From: CAWDVR01 sp044869805
Lineage (GTDB): Bacteria > Acidobacteriota > Thermoanaerobaculia > Multivoradales > SZUA-115
Reading direction: 5' to 3'
Assembly (NCBI GenBank): GCA_044869805.1
Contig: JBIOXV010000005.1
Location: forward strand, 1-64,000
DNA length: 64,000 nucleotides
This document shows positions 8,619-17,084 of the stretch, one piece after another. Position 1 is the stretch's first letter; each line of letters starts with the position of its first letter. The notes beneath the pieces were generated by a model that was not told the origin of the DNA, searched no databases, and worked only from the letters and a program-made list of their open reading frames with translations. The position numbers and the translations under genes were made by a program.

Positions 8619-9299
8619 ATGTGCGGACGCTACACCCTGACTGCTCCCGGCGATGCGATCGTCGAGGCTTTCGATCTCCAGACCGATCTGGCGCTCCGGC
8701 CGCGCTACAACATCGCGCCCACGCAGGAGGTAGCAGCAGTGCGGGTGGAGCGCCCAGGAGGCGGGCGGGCGCTGGTCGAGCTCAAGTGGGGGCTGGTGCC
8801 GCGCTGGGCCGAGGACCCCTCGATCGGCAACCGCATGATCAACGCGCGCTCCGAGACGGTGGCCGAGAAGCCGGCCTTCCGCTGGGCCTTCAAGAAGCAG
8901 CGCTGCCTGGTGCTGGCGGACGGCTACTACGAATGGAAGAAGCTCGCGGACGGCACCAAGCAGCCGTACTACTTCCGTCTCGAGGGCGGCAAGCCGTTCG
9001 GCTTCGCCGCGCTCTGGGAGCGCTGGGGGCGGGACGACCAGGAGGTCCAGTCCTGCGCCTTGCTCACCACCTCGCCCAACGACCTCGCCGCGACCGTCCA
9101 CGACCGCATGCCGGTGATCCTCTCCGCCGAGGACTACGGCCTGTGGCTCGACTCGGGCGTCGCGGACGCCGGCAAGCTGGCCAGCCTGCTGGTGCCCTAC
9201 CCTGCCGAGGAGATGGAAACCTGGCCCGTCTCGCGCTTCGTCAACAAGCCGGCCAACGACTCACCGCGCTGCATCGAGCCGGTGGCCGAAGGCGGGTAG
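8619..9299 (+). CDS. SRAP domain protein (YedK/HMCES family)
   Basis: SOS-response-associated peptidase family protein, which shields abasic sites in single-stranded DNA by forming a thiazolidine crosslink through its N-terminal cysteine. The start MCGRYTL places Cys2 at the reactive end after removal of Met. Other family residues are present: NIAPTQ (about residue 31), WGLVPRWA, NARSET, YYEWK (catalytic Glu about 105) and the HDRMP histidine (about 161). Length 226 aa is normal. It stands alone, divergent from the sulfatase-like gene; no LexA-type box is apparent upstream. Confidence 0.95.
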   Translation: MCGRYTLTAPGDAIVEAFDLQTDLALRPRYNIAPTQEVAAVRVERPGGGRALVELKWGLVPRWAEDPSIGNRMINARSETVAEKPAFRWAFKKQRCLVLADGYYEWKKLADGTKQPYYFRLEGGKPFGFAALWERWGRDDQEVQSCALLTTSPNDLAATVHDRMPVILSAEDYGLWLDSGVADAGKLASLLVPYPAEEMETWPVSRFVNKPANDSPRCIEPVAEGG

Positions 9300-9350
9300 G
9301 TCGGCCACCTGGCCTCGTGTCGCCGAGTCCGCGGCGGTTGGGTAGACCAA

Positions 9351-10211
9351 TTAACCGATTTCACGGATGACCGGTGCCTCCGCCAGTCGCTCACCGATGT
9401 CACGTAGCCGGCCCAGATTGTTGACCACCATGGGCATGTCGTTCAGACCTTCTATGAGGTCGATCTGATAGGCCACGACCGCGTAGATCGCGCCGGCGCT
9501 CGCCACACCGGAGTCCGTGAACACGAAGAGGACCGCGACCAAAGCCGCCAACATGCAAAGCTCGGCAGCGGACCAAGTCCATGCCTCTGCGTCACTCAGC
9601 GCGGTGCGCCAGCGCGCGAGCAACCGAAAGTGACGCTGTATCTGCCAGTCCGATCCTTGCTCGATAATGCGCACCTCACGCTCGATCTGATCGTTCAAGC
9701 CGCGGTTGAATCGGTCCGCGGCGGGCGCGAAGCGCAGGTTGATCCACAGCGCTGGCAGCAGCGCGATCGTGCTGATCAGACCACAGCGCCAGTCGTAGAA
9801 GTAGAGCATCGCCAGGGCGCCGCAAATCACGATCAGATCGCGCGCGATCGCCGGCAGCTCACCCTCGAAAAAGTCCACGATTTCACGAGACAACCGGGCA
9901 CGCGCCGATACTACGCTGAGAGACTCGCCGCGACCGCGCTGAGCCAGCACCACTTCTTGGGCAAGCTGCGTGTGGATCCGGCTGAAGGCGCGCGTGTCAT
10001 AGCGTTGCCGCAGGAACGACACCAGCAGATGCATCAACCAGATACCGACAAGAGGCAATACACCGTCGCGCTGCCGTGCAAGCAAGCGGTCTACAGCGAG
10101 GCCGATCAATGCAGGGTAGGCAAGCCAGCAGATCTGCTCGACGAATGTCAGCGCATAGGTGATGAGCAAGGGCCGGCGACAGTGTCGGGCCAACTGAGCG
10201 AGGCTGTGCAT
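9351..10211 (-). CDS. ABC-transporter six-TM domain protein without ATPase domain
   Basis: A 286-aa membrane protein made only of the six-helix transmembrane module of an ABC exporter (resembles PF13748, ABC_membrane_3): helices near residues 15-35, 50-65, 125-150, 150-170 and 235-260. The ATP-binding half (Walker A, ABC signature) is absent and no ATPase gene lies next to it. It may pair with an ATPase encoded elsewhere or have another role. The DNA looks clearly less GC-rich than its surroundings, with fewer GC-ending codons, so the gene may have been acquired by transfer. The ATG at 10211 is the first in frame. Confidence 0.75.
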   Translation of the reverse strand: MHSLAQLARHCRRPLLITYALTFVEQICWLAYPALIGLAVDRLLARQRDGVLPLVGIWLMHLLVSFLRQRYDTRAFSRIHTQLAQEVVLAQRGRGESLSVVSARARLSREIVDFFEGELPAIARDLIVICGALAMLYFYDWRCGLISTIALLPALWINLRFAPAADRFNRGLNDQIEREVRIIEQGSDWQIQRHFRLLARWRTALSDAEAWTWSAAELCMLAALVAVLFVFTDSGVASAGAIYAVVAYQIDLIEGLNDMPMVVNNLGRLRDIGERLAEAPVIREIG

Positions 10212-10307
10212 GACTCACCCAGTGTGTTGCATCCTGTGTCAACCGCGGTGATGCTTGCGGTCGATGAGGCCCCAGCCGGACGCCTGAGCAGGTTTCTTCG
10301 CCAGTTC

Positions 10308-11705
10308 TCAGTGGGCGAGGACGGTCGCCGCCTCCTCGGTCGTCACCGCCTCCTCCTCGAGCAACGGCCGGCCGCGCAGGCGTCCGTTGCACGGGGCGTC
10401 CGCCGGGTCGGGGTGCAGCGCCGCGCGGGTCTCGGGCTCGGCCCCGACCGCGACGCGTGAGAGGTGGGAGGAGGCAGTGGCCGAGGGGGGAGCGGCCGGA
10501 GCGCCGGCGAGGCTCGGGCTCGACGGCCGTGCGGCCTTCCCGGTGTGGCGCTGCTTGTCGCAGAGCTTGACCGGGGCCGGGCGGGCCGGCCTTGGCGCCG
10601 GGCTCGCCGCCGCCTCCGCGGCGCTGGCCTCGGCTTCGGTCTCCTCGACCGCCGCCAGGCCGGCCGGCGCCGAGGCCGGCGACAGGCCGGTGCCTGAAGC
10701 CAGGGAGAAGGCGAGCAGCAACGGCGCCACCGAGGCGAGCGCCACCCGCTCGACGAGCGAGGGGCGGTGGATCGCGCGGTGCGCGAGGATGCGCTCGATG
10801 CGGCGCCGGAAGTTCGAGGCGCTGGCCGAGGAAACCCCTGCCAGCCTCCAGCCCAGCCCCAGCCCCACCGACTTGATCAGACTGCGAGCGTAGGTGTCGG
10901 CGCGGCCGCCGAGCGCCAGCACGCGCTCGTCGCACGCTTCCTCGCGCTCGTCGAGCAGGCGGCGGTCCAGCCACCAGACCAGGGGATGGAACCAGAACAG
11001 GCAGCAAAGCACCATGTGCAGAGAAGCCACCAGGTTGTCGAAGCGGCGCACGTGCGTCAGCTCGTGGAGGAAAATCGCTTCGAGCTCGGCCTTGGAGAGC
11101 ACGCCGGGCATCTCCTCGGGCAGCACCAGCACCGGCCGCCAGGCGCGGAACACGCCGGGCTCCACACCGCCGGCGAGCAAGGCCAGGCGCACCGGGCGGC
11201 GGATGCCGAGCCGTGCCTTGACGGCCGCCAGCAGCTCCACCTCGGGGCCGTCGGCCAGGACGCGCGCCGCGGAGAGCACCTTGACGAAGGCCAGGGTGCG
11301 CGCCCGCCAGCGCCAGGCCACGGCGAGGGCTCCGGCCAGCCACAGCGCGGTGATCGAGGCGTAGAACCCGAGGTGCCCGGCGGTGGGCCCACCGGCGGCC
11401 GCCGTGCCGGTCCACGAGGCGAGCCAGCGGTCGAGGCCGAGCGAGAACACCGAGGCGGAGGGCAGGAGGCCGCCGATCTCGGGCGCGAGCTTGACGGCAA
11501 ACAGGAAGAACAGGGCCGAGGGCAGGACGAACTTGAGCGAGGCGGCTAGCGACAGCGAGTAGCGCAGGCCCGCCGGCGCGCGCTTCAGGAGCGCGGCGGC
11601 CGGAAGCAGGGCGAGGACGAAGAGCGTGGACTGCCAGAGATGGTCGAAGACCGAGGGCCAGGCTCGAGCCGAGATCGCCGCCAGCGCGTCGTAGAGGTCC
11701 GTCAC
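10308..11705 (-). CDS. BlaR1/MecR1-like M56 family metallopeptidase
   Basis: Integral-membrane zinc peptidase that, in the BlaR1/MecR1 family, cleaves the partner BlaI-type repressor on receiving a signal. Transmembrane helices occur near residues 25-45, 50-70, 115-130 and after the peptidase core; the zinc motif HELTH (about 215) is followed by the distal Glu in EREEACDE. The C-terminal part (after about 330) is low complexity, rich in Ala, Glu and Pro, and there is no penicillin-binding sensor domain, so the signal is not a beta-lactam bound directly. GTG start with AGGAGG seven bases upstream. It lies 51 bases downstream of the BlaI-like gene, clearly one operon. Confidence 0.88.
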   Translation of the reverse strand: MTDLYDALAAISARAWPSVFDHLWQSTLFVLALLPAAALLKRAPAGLRYSLSLAASLKFVLPSALFFLFAVKLAPEIGGLLPSASVFSLGLDRWLASWTGTAAAGGPTAGHLGFYASITALWLAGALAVAWRWRARTLAFVKVLSAARVLADGPEVELLAAVKARLGIRRPVRLALLAGGVEPGVFRAWRPVLVLPEEMPGVLSKAELEAIFLHELTHVRRFDNLVASLHMVLCCLFWFHPLVWWLDRRLLDEREEACDERVLALGGRADTYARSLIKSVGLGLGWRLAGVSSASASNFRRRIERILAHRAIHRPSLVERVALASVAPLLLAFSLASGTGLSPASAPAGLAAVEETEAEASAAEAAASPAPRPARPAPVKLCDKQRHTGKAARPSSPSLAGAPAAPPSATASSHLSRVAVGAEPETRAALHPDPADAPCNGRLRGRPLLEEEAVTTEEAATVLAH

Positions 11706-11756
11706 CGTCCCGCCTCCTGGAGCCTGCCGCGCGGCTCCCCGCGTTGCTCCATCTCC

Positions 11757-12179
11757 CTAGACCGCCGGTTCCAGCGCTTCGCCGGCCACCGGCGGCTCGT
11801 CGCTCGAGGCCAGCACCCGCTCGAGCTCCTGCAGGTCCGCCAGCGAGAGCTGGCCCGCCTCGGCCAGGTGGGCCATGATCGGCCTCGCCGAGCCGCCGAA
11901 CAGGTCCAGGAACTCGTGCACCAGGCGGCTGTAGGCCGCCTGCTTGGAAACCAGGGGCTCGTAGATGTGGGCGTTGCCGATCTTGCGGATCTGGCGCACC
12001 GCTCCCTTCTCCTCGAGCCGACGCACGATGGTTTGTACGGTGGTGTAGGCCGGTTGTTTCCGTTTCGGCAGCGCCTCCAACAGCTCGCGCACCGATGCCT
12101 TACCCAGGCGCCACAGCTCCTCCATCACCTCGAGCTCGAAGCGCGTCAACCGGACACCATTCTTGGTTCTGCGGATCAC
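11757..12179 (-). CDS. BlaI/MecI/CopY family transcriptional repressor
   Basis: Winged-helix repressor of 140 aa. The DNA-binding part LTRFELEVMEELWRLGKASV...YTTVQTIVRRLEEKG (residues 8-65) is the family hallmark, followed by the dimerisation and cleavage region with the AAYSRLVHEFL helix. I chose the GTG at 12179 because AAGGAGG lies seven bases upstream; a longer frame to 12302 would read through an intergenic repeat. Paired with the M56 peptidase downstream, it should repress its own operon and possibly unlinked genes. Confidence 0.92.
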   Translation of the reverse strand: MIRRTKNGVRLTRFELEVMEELWRLGKASVRELLEALPKRKQPAYTTVQTIVRRLEEKGAVRQIRKIGNAHIYEPLVSKQAAYSRLVHEFLDLFGGSARPIMAHLAEAGQLSLADLQELERVLASSDEPPVAGEALEPAV

Positions 12180-12202
12180 GGGCGACCTCCTTGGTGCTGA
12201 TC

Positions 12203-12238
12203 TACGACAATACGGCGCGAGCCTACCACAGCCGTAGG
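12203..12238. promoter_or_regulatory. candidate BlaI operator half-sites
   Basis: Two TACnACA half-sites (TACGACA at 12203-12209 and TACCACA at 12224-12230) lie two helical turns apart just upstream of the BlaI-like gene; the second belongs to an inverted repeat CCTAC-N7-GTAGG (12222-12238). TACnACA resembles known BlaI half-sites, but spacing differs from the classical dyad. Confidence 0.35.
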
Positions 12239-12244
12239 GGGCGG

Positions 12245-12325
12245 ATGGATTCCGGCTGTCGCGGGAATGACGACGAAGGCCAGCCCAGGTCTCCTCGGTC
12301 ATTCCCGCGAAAGCGGGAAACCATC
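12245..12325. repeat. dispersed hairpin repeat (GTCATTCCCGCGA type)
   Basis: A perfect 13-bp inverted repeat TCGCGGGAATGAC (12259-12271) / GTCATTCCCGCGA (12298-12310), extended outward by ATGGATTCC and GGAAACCAT with one mismatch. Sequences of this type are widespread non-coding repeats in many bacterial genomes. It fills the space between the divergent blaI-like and sigma genes. Confidence 0.65.
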
Positions 12326-12366
12326 CCTGTAACCTTGCCCCCTTCCCGGCCGTTCTTCCTGTTGCG

Positions 12367-12891
12367 ATGCTGAGCCGGTTCCACGAGCTCGTGGAAGAGC
12401 ATCAGCACCGGGTGTTCGGCTTCGCCGCCTACTACCTGAGAAGCCAGGAGGAGGCCGAGGACGTGACCCAAGAGGTGCTGCTGCGCCTGTGGCGCAACAT
12501 CGAGCGAGTCGAGCCCGAGAAGGCCGGAGCCTGGCTCACCCGGGTCACCCGCAACGCCTGCTTCGACTGCCTGCGCAGCCGCCGCAGCCGCGGCCGGGTG
12601 TTCCAGGCCGGCCTCGATGCCGATGCGTTCGAGGCCCCCGACGTCGGCGACGGCCCGGAAGCGGCGCTCGCCGCCCAGGACGTGGACCGGCTGCTGAAGC
12701 GGGCGGTGGCGGCGCTCGACGAGCCCTATCGCTCCATCGCCCTGCTGCGCGAGGTGCAGGGGCAGAGCTACCAGGAGATCGCCGACGCCCTCGAGCTGCC
12801 GTTGAACACCGTGAAGACCTACCTCCACCGCGCACGCCGCCGGCTGCGCGACCATCTCCGGGAGGTGCACAGCTATGCCCAGACTGCCTGA
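12367..12891 (+). CDS. ECF RNA polymerase sigma factor
   Basis: Sigma factor of 174 aa with region 2 (residues 5-75: QHRVFGFAAYYLRSQEEAEDVTQEVLLRLWRN is the sigma2 -10 recognition helix area) and region 4 (about 115-165: ALLREVQGQSYQEIADAL, VKTYLHRARRRLR). It overlaps by 17 bases the next gene, which encodes a zinc-finger anti-sigma factor, so the pair is translationally coupled. The likely role is control of the following two DUF4252-like genes and itself. Confidence 0.93.
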   Translation: MLSRFHELVEEHQHRVFGFAAYYLRSQEEAEDVTQEVLLRLWRNIERVEPEKAGAWLTRVTRNACFDCLRSRRSRGRVFQAGLDADAFEAPDVGDGPEAALAAQDVDRLLKRAVAALDEPYRSIALLREVQGQSYQEIADALELPLNTVKTYLHRARRRLRDHLREVHSYAQTA

Positions 12892-13528
12892 CTTCTCCCC
12901 CGGCTCCGGCGAGCGAGCCGCCTGCGAGCAGATCGCGGCGCTGATCGACGCCTGGGCGGACGGCGAGCTCTCCGCCCAGGAGCAGGCCCTGCTCGACCAG
13001 CACACGGCCGAGTGCCCGGCTTGCGCCGCCGATCTCGCCCTGGCGCAGGACCTGGCCCAGGGCTTCGCGCGCCTGCCGCGGCCGGCCTGCCCGCCGCGGA
13101 TCGTGGCCGCGGTGCTGGCCCAGGCCGCGGCGGAGCCCCCTCACTCCAGCCCTCTCCCCGCTCGCGCGGGGCGAGGGGGGCGAAACAGCGCCGCCCACGC
13201 CAAGGGCCTCCCCGCTCGCGCAGGGTGGTGGGGCCGGAGGGGCGAGGGCTGGCGGGGAGCCCTGCGGCCGGCGCTCGCCGCCGGGCTGGCGGCGTCGCTC
13301 GCGGCCGCGAGCCTGCTCGTCTTCTCGCCCGGCCGGGAGCCGCGCGTCAGCCCGGAGGAGGTGGCGCGGGCCGAGGCGCAGGTCAAGCTCACCTTCGCCT
13401 ACCTCGGCCGCATGGGGAGCGCGACCGGCACCCTGGTGCGCGACGAGGTGATCGAGAACGTGGTCAACCCCACTCGCCGGGTCCTCGCGCCGGCGGCCGG
13501 GGCCTCTGGTAACGAGGTACAGCGATGA
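12875..13528 (+). CDS. zinc-finger anti-sigma factor, single-pass membrane protein
   Basis: Partner of the preceding sigma factor. The N-terminal ZAS-type domain holds HTAECPACAADL (residues 43-54), the HxxxCxxC zinc motif. A transmembrane helix lies at about residues 130-150 (LAAGLAASLAAASLLVF), followed by a short extracytoplasmic part. Between the two (about residues 88-127) is a Gly/Arg/Pro-rich segment encoded by an intergenic-type palindromic repeat that appears to be inserted in frame. The start codon lies inside the sigma gene; the gene overlaps the next one by four bases. Confidence 0.88.
   Translation: MPRLPDFSPGSGERAACEQIAALIDAWADGELSAQEQALLDQHTAECPACAADLALAQDLAQGFARLPRPACPPRIVAAVLAQAAAEPPHSSPLPARAGRGGRNSAAHAKGLPARAGWWGRRGEGWRGALRPALAAGLAASLAAASLLVFSPGREPRVSPEEVARAEAQVKLTFAYLGRMGSATGTLVRDEVIENVVNPTRRVLAPAAGASGNEVQR
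13150..13257. repeat. palindromic dispersed repeat inserted in frame in the anti-sigma gene
   Basis: First unit: CCCTC-T-CCCCGC (13150-13161) and GCGGGG-C-GAGGG form a near-perfect hairpin; a second, more diverged unit CCTCCCCGCTCGCGC follows at about 13207-13221 with its complementary GGGGCGAGGG downstream. On the opposite strand it reads as the GERAGVRG-type peptide typical of such repeats when translated. It keeps the reading frame open. Confidence 0.6.
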
Positions 13529-14169
13529 GAATCCTGGACATGCGAGCCTCCGCGCTCGCCACCCGACTCGTGGCCTGGGCCCTGCTCGCGGGGGTCGCGC
13601 TGCCGGCCGGGGCACAGTCTTCCCCGGCCTCGGCCGCGCTCGCCGCCGAGCCGGGCTTCGTCGACCCCGCCAAGCTCGACATCTACGACCGCGAGGAGGA
13701 CCTGACCATCGAGGTCAACCTCCAGGGGCCGCTGGTGCAGTTCGTGGCCGAGGCCGCCAAGGCCGCCGAGCCCGAGCTGTCGGACGCGCTCGGGAAGATC
13801 AAGTCCGTGGTCTTCCAGCTCTACAAGCCCAAGGCCGCGGACTTGGCCGAGGTCCGCAGCCGGGTGGCGAGGAACGCCGAGCTGCTCGAAGGCCGCGGCT
13901 GGCAGCGCGTGGTGTGGGTGCGCGAGGGCAACGCGGTGCACCATATCTACCTCAAGAACGCCGGCAGCCGCATCGTGGGGCTGACCGCGCTCTTCGTCGA
14001 CAGCGAAGGCCAGTTCGGCTTCATCAACATCGCCGGCGAGGTCGACCCCGCCCAGATCGGCCGCATCGGCCAGCGTTTCAACATCGACGCCCTGGCCCGC
14101 GCCCAAGGGCAGATCGAAGCCGCGCCGCCGCCTCCATCCAAGACCCCCAACCCGCCCGACCGGCCCTGA
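13525..14169 (+). CDS. DUF4252-like exported protein
   Basis: 214 aa with a Sec signal peptide (residues 1-30, ending LPAGAQ). The mature part resembles DUF4252 proteins: KLDIYDREEDLTIEVNL, a central LLEGRGWQRVVWVREGN and ALFVDSEGQFGFINIAGEVDPAQIG, the last being the most characteristic segment. Function of the family is unknown; it often follows ECF sigma/anti-sigma pairs. The C terminus is a Pro-rich tail. It overlaps the anti-sigma gene by four bases (ATGA). Confidence 0.8.
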   Translation: MRILDMRASALATRLVAWALLAGVALPAGAQSSPASAALAAEPGFVDPAKLDIYDREEDLTIEVNLQGPLVQFVAEAAKAAEPELSDALGKIKSVVFQLYKPKAADLAEVRSRVARNAELLEGRGWQRVVWVREGNAVHHIYLKNAGSRIVGLTALFVDSEGQFGFINIAGEVDPAQIGRIGQRFNIDALARAQGQIEAAPPPPSKTPNPPDRP

Positions 14170-14179
14170 GGAGCCCGCC

Positions 14180-14764
14180 ATGCACAGCGCCCGTGCCTTC
14201 CGACTGCTAGTCGTCCTCTGTTTGGCGCTCGCCGCGAGTGGCTGCGTGCTCTGGGCCCCGACCCTCGACCCCATGCGGCACGAGGTGGCACGCTCGCTGC
14301 CGGCGGTCGAGATCCGCCCCGAAATCCAGCTCCGCCTCGGCCGCCTGTCGATGGCCATCGCGCGGAGCATCGTGCGCGCTACCACCGAAGAGGACGAGGA
14401 TCGCGAAGCCCTGGCGCTGCTGAGCCATCTGTCGGGCGTCGAGGTCGCGATCTACGAGGTGGAGGGCCTGCGCTCCGGTCTCAAGGAAAGCTGGTCCAAG
14501 CAGGTGAGCCGGATGGCCGACCGCCGCGGCTGGCGCGTCGCCGCCCGCACCGAGAACGAGGGCGAGCTCACCTCCGTCCTCTACCGGGAGGGCAAGCACG
14601 GGATCGAGAGCGTGTACGTGCTGGCGCTCGACGACGAGAGCCTGGTGATGGCCCGCTTCCGCGGCCGGCTCGACCAGGCGATCGCCGACGCCATCGCTCT
14701 CGAGGGCAGCAAGCTCCCGCGGTCGATCGCCGACGAGCAGGGCGAGGCGGGCGGCGGGAGCTGA
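14180..14764 (+). CDS. DUF4252-like lipoprotein
   Basis: 194 aa, lipobox LAASGC (Cys about residue 22). The remainder parallels the preceding protein: a helical region ATTEEDEDREALALLSHLSGVEVAIYEVEG, RRGWRVAARTENEGELTSVLYREG, then a final VYVLALDDESLVMARFRGRLDQAIADA, which corresponds to the hydrophobic strand and helix of DUF4252. It is last in the sigma operon, ten bases after the previous stop, and I infer a duplicated pair of envelope proteins under one regulator. Activity unknown. Confidence 0.78.
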   Translation: MHSARAFRLLVVLCLALAASGCVLWAPTLDPMRHEVARSLPAVEIRPEIQLRLGRLSMAIARSIVRATTEEDEDREALALLSHLSGVEVAIYEVEGLRSGLKESWSKQVSRMADRRGWRVAARTENEGELTSVLYREGKHGIESVYVLALDDESLVMARFRGRLDQAIADAIALEGSKLPRSIADEQGEAGGGS

Positions 14765-14777
14765 CAGGTGCCGCCCG

Positions 14778-17084
14778 TTAGTTCGCGGATTCCTCCGCCT
14801 CGTCTTTTCCCAGCGACAGCGTGAGCGTGCCACCGCTCACGAGGTAGCCGACCGCGCACCTCGCCACCGTCTCGGACCACTGGCGAGGCGACATCACGTG
14901 GAGCGGCGCCACGGGCCCTAGGCAGAGGCGGTACTCGCCGGGCGCCAGGGAGGGGATGCGGAGCCCGTCGATCCCGGACTCCGAGAGTGGCCAGCCGTGC
15001 CCATAGGTCCAGCCGACTGCCGCTGGGAAGGGCAGACCCTTCCCGTCCTGGAACAACAGCACCAAGGAGGCGTCCGCGCTCGCTTCCTCCTGAACAAGCA
15101 AGTGGAGCTCCAGCACGCCTCCGTCGTCCGCAACGGAGAGGTCGAGCGGGGCGGTGCCACAGCTCACCTCGAAGATCTCGAGGGCATAGCCGGCCGCCTC
15201 GACGATCAGCGATCCGCCCGAAGCGCGCGCGTGGAGGTCGACCTTGAACCTTCCCTCGAGATCGGTTGTGGTGCGGTCGCCCTTCGGGTTCGCCAGGTCT
15301 CCTACCAGGCTTACCTTGGCACCCGGCACCGGCCCATAGCTCGAAACGACCCGGCCTGCGCAAGGCTTGCGGAGGAGCAGGCGCAGACGCACCGGCCCGG
15401 CGGTCGAGTCCTCGGTGAGCTCGACGGTCTCCCGATCGCTCGCCAGGCGGCCCTCGGCCGTGCCGTGCCGGGCGACCAGGGTGACCGTCCCCTCCGGCAG
15501 CGCGCGAGCCTCGAACTTTCCGTCGAGGCCGCTCTGGCGCGTCACGTACGCCCACCCCTGCCCGACAATGTCGACGAGCGCCGCCGCCACCGGCTTGTCC
15601 TCCCCGTCGATCACCACGCCCTCCACCCGGGTGTCGGGCAGGTCGATCTCGACCGGCTCGCCGGGGCGCACTTCGGTCTTGGTGCGGGCGTGGATCTCGG
15701 GGTGCAGGGTTTCGACCTCGACCATCCACGGCCCGGCCTTGGGGAGCACCCCTTCGAAGTGACCCTCGGCGTCGGTCTTGAGCGAGGCGTGGACGTCGCC
15801 GTGACGGCCGCCGAAGATCACCTCGCCGGCGAGCGGCTCGCCCCCGCGCCGCAGCGAGCCCTCCACCCAAATCGCTTCGAGCCGGACCGGGATCCTCGCC
15901 GAGGCCTGGTCGGTGACCTGGCGGTCCCAGTCCGAGTAGAGCGGATTGCCGAGCGCGTCCGAGACCGTGATCATGAAGCGGCCCGGCGCTTGGCCCGGCA
16001 CCCGCAGCAGGCCGCTCTCGGGCGCCGGCCCCGCGAAGGCCGGCTTCGTCTCCCGCGCCCCGGAGAGGTCGGCACCCCGCCAGACCTCGACCTGCCAGGG
16101 CTTGCCGAGCCAGTCCACCGCCGGCTCGAGGCTGATCTCGAGCGTGAGCGGCCGGTTGAGAACCATCGGCTCGCGCAGCGCGCTCTCGCGCTCGGGGTAG
16201 ACCTCGAGCGGCGACACGCGGGCCGGGGCGTAGCCGGGGTGCTCCGCCTCCAGCACGTACTTGCCAGGCCGCAGGGCCTCGAGCTGGAAGAAACCGTCCT
16301 CGCGCACCCGCGCCTCCGGCGCGGTCGTCGCGATGCGCTTCATCACCACGCCGTCCCCCTGCGGCACCTGGAGCGGCAGCAGCCGGACCTTCGCTTCGCC
16401 GGGCTCGAGCTCGCCTTCGCCGGCCCGGAGCCACCCGGACACGGAGGCGCCTTGCACCAGGGGCAGAGTACCCAGGGCTCGCCGCTCGGCAGGCTCCAAG
16501 GCGAGGTCCCAGCGGTAGTGCGGCACGTAGCCCTCGGCCCGCAGCGCCAGGTCCACCGGCGCGCCGGCCGGCAGCGGGCAGCGGAAGCGGCCTTCCTCGT
16601 CCACCGGGCACGGTGAGCTGCCGCGGCGGATGGCCCGAGCGCCCGCGAAGGGCGCGGGCTCGATCGAAGCCAGGAGCTCGCGCGGATAGGTCTTCTCCCC
16701 GGCGGGCAGCCGCAGCGCCCCCTCGAGCCAGGCCAGGGGCCACACCGGCACCGTGAGGGCCGTCACGCTCCCCCCGGCGCCCGCGATCAGGCTCTGCGGA
16801 GCGACCCAGGCCGCGGGGATCGCGGCGGTCAGCTCCCAACTCGAGCCCGCGGGCACGGAGGCCGCGGCCGCCGGGCCGGCCACGGCCAGCTCCATCGGCG
16901 GGCGACCGGGGGACCGGAGCTGGAGGCGGCCCTCAGCCAGCTCGACCCCAGGTTTCGGCTCCAGCGCCACCTCCAGCCGGGCCGGAGCGGGCGCCTCCTC
17001 TTGGCTGCTCGCGGCCCCCGCCAAGAGTAGGGCGCAGAGCCAGCCTAGCGTGCGGCGCGTCTCGCCGCGACCGCTCCGGCTCAC
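14778..17084 (-). CDS. large exported protein with repeated carboxypeptidase-regulatory-like domains
   Basis: 768 aa. Signal peptide at residues 1-28 (LGWLCALLLAGAASSQ). The rest is built from several beta-sandwich units of the carboxypeptidase-regulatory/Cna-B-like type, each with a 'DEEGRF', 'REDGFF', 'DAEGHF' or 'GLDGKF' turn followed by 'L.PG.Y' or similar (about residues 110, 225, 400, 520 and 600). No catalytic domain is apparent, so it is probably a surface or periplasmic binding/structural protein. The GTG at 17084 overlaps the stop of the upstream small Cys-rich gene (GTGA) with GAGGAGGAA five bases before it, so the two are translationally coupled. Confidence 0.82.
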   Translation of the reverse strand: MSRSGRGETRRTLGWLCALLLAGAASSQEEAPAPARLEVALEPKPGVELAEGRLQLRSPGRPPMELAVAGPAAAASVPAGSSWELTAAIPAAWVAPQSLIAGAGGSVTALTVPVWPLAWLEGALRLPAGEKTYPRELLASIEPAPFAGARAIRRGSSPCPVDEEGRFRCPLPAGAPVDLALRAEGYVPHYRWDLALEPAERRALGTLPLVQGASVSGWLRAGEGELEPGEAKVRLLPLQVPQGDGVVMKRIATTAPEARVREDGFFQLEALRPGKYVLEAEHPGYAPARVSPLEVYPERESALREPMVLNRPLTLEISLEPAVDWLGKPWQVEVWRGADLSGARETKPAFAGPAPESGLLRVPGQAPGRFMITVSDALGNPLYSDWDRQVTDQASARIPVRLEAIWVEGSLRRGGEPLAGEVIFGGRHGDVHASLKTDAEGHFEGVLPKAGPWMVEVETLHPEIHARTKTEVRPGEPVEIDLPDTRVEGVVIDGEDKPVAAALVDIVGQGWAYVTRQSGLDGKFEARALPEGTVTLVARHGTAEGRLASDRETVELTEDSTAGPVRLRLLLRKPCAGRVVSSYGPVPGAKVSLVGDLANPKGDRTTTDLEGRFKVDLHARASGGSLIVEAAGYALEIFEVSCGTAPLDLSVADDGGVLELHLLVQEEASADASLVLLFQDGKGLPFPAAVGWTYGHGWPLSESGIDGLRIPSLAPGEYRLCLGPVAPLHVMSPRQWSETVARCAVGYLVSGGTLTLSLGKDEAEESAN

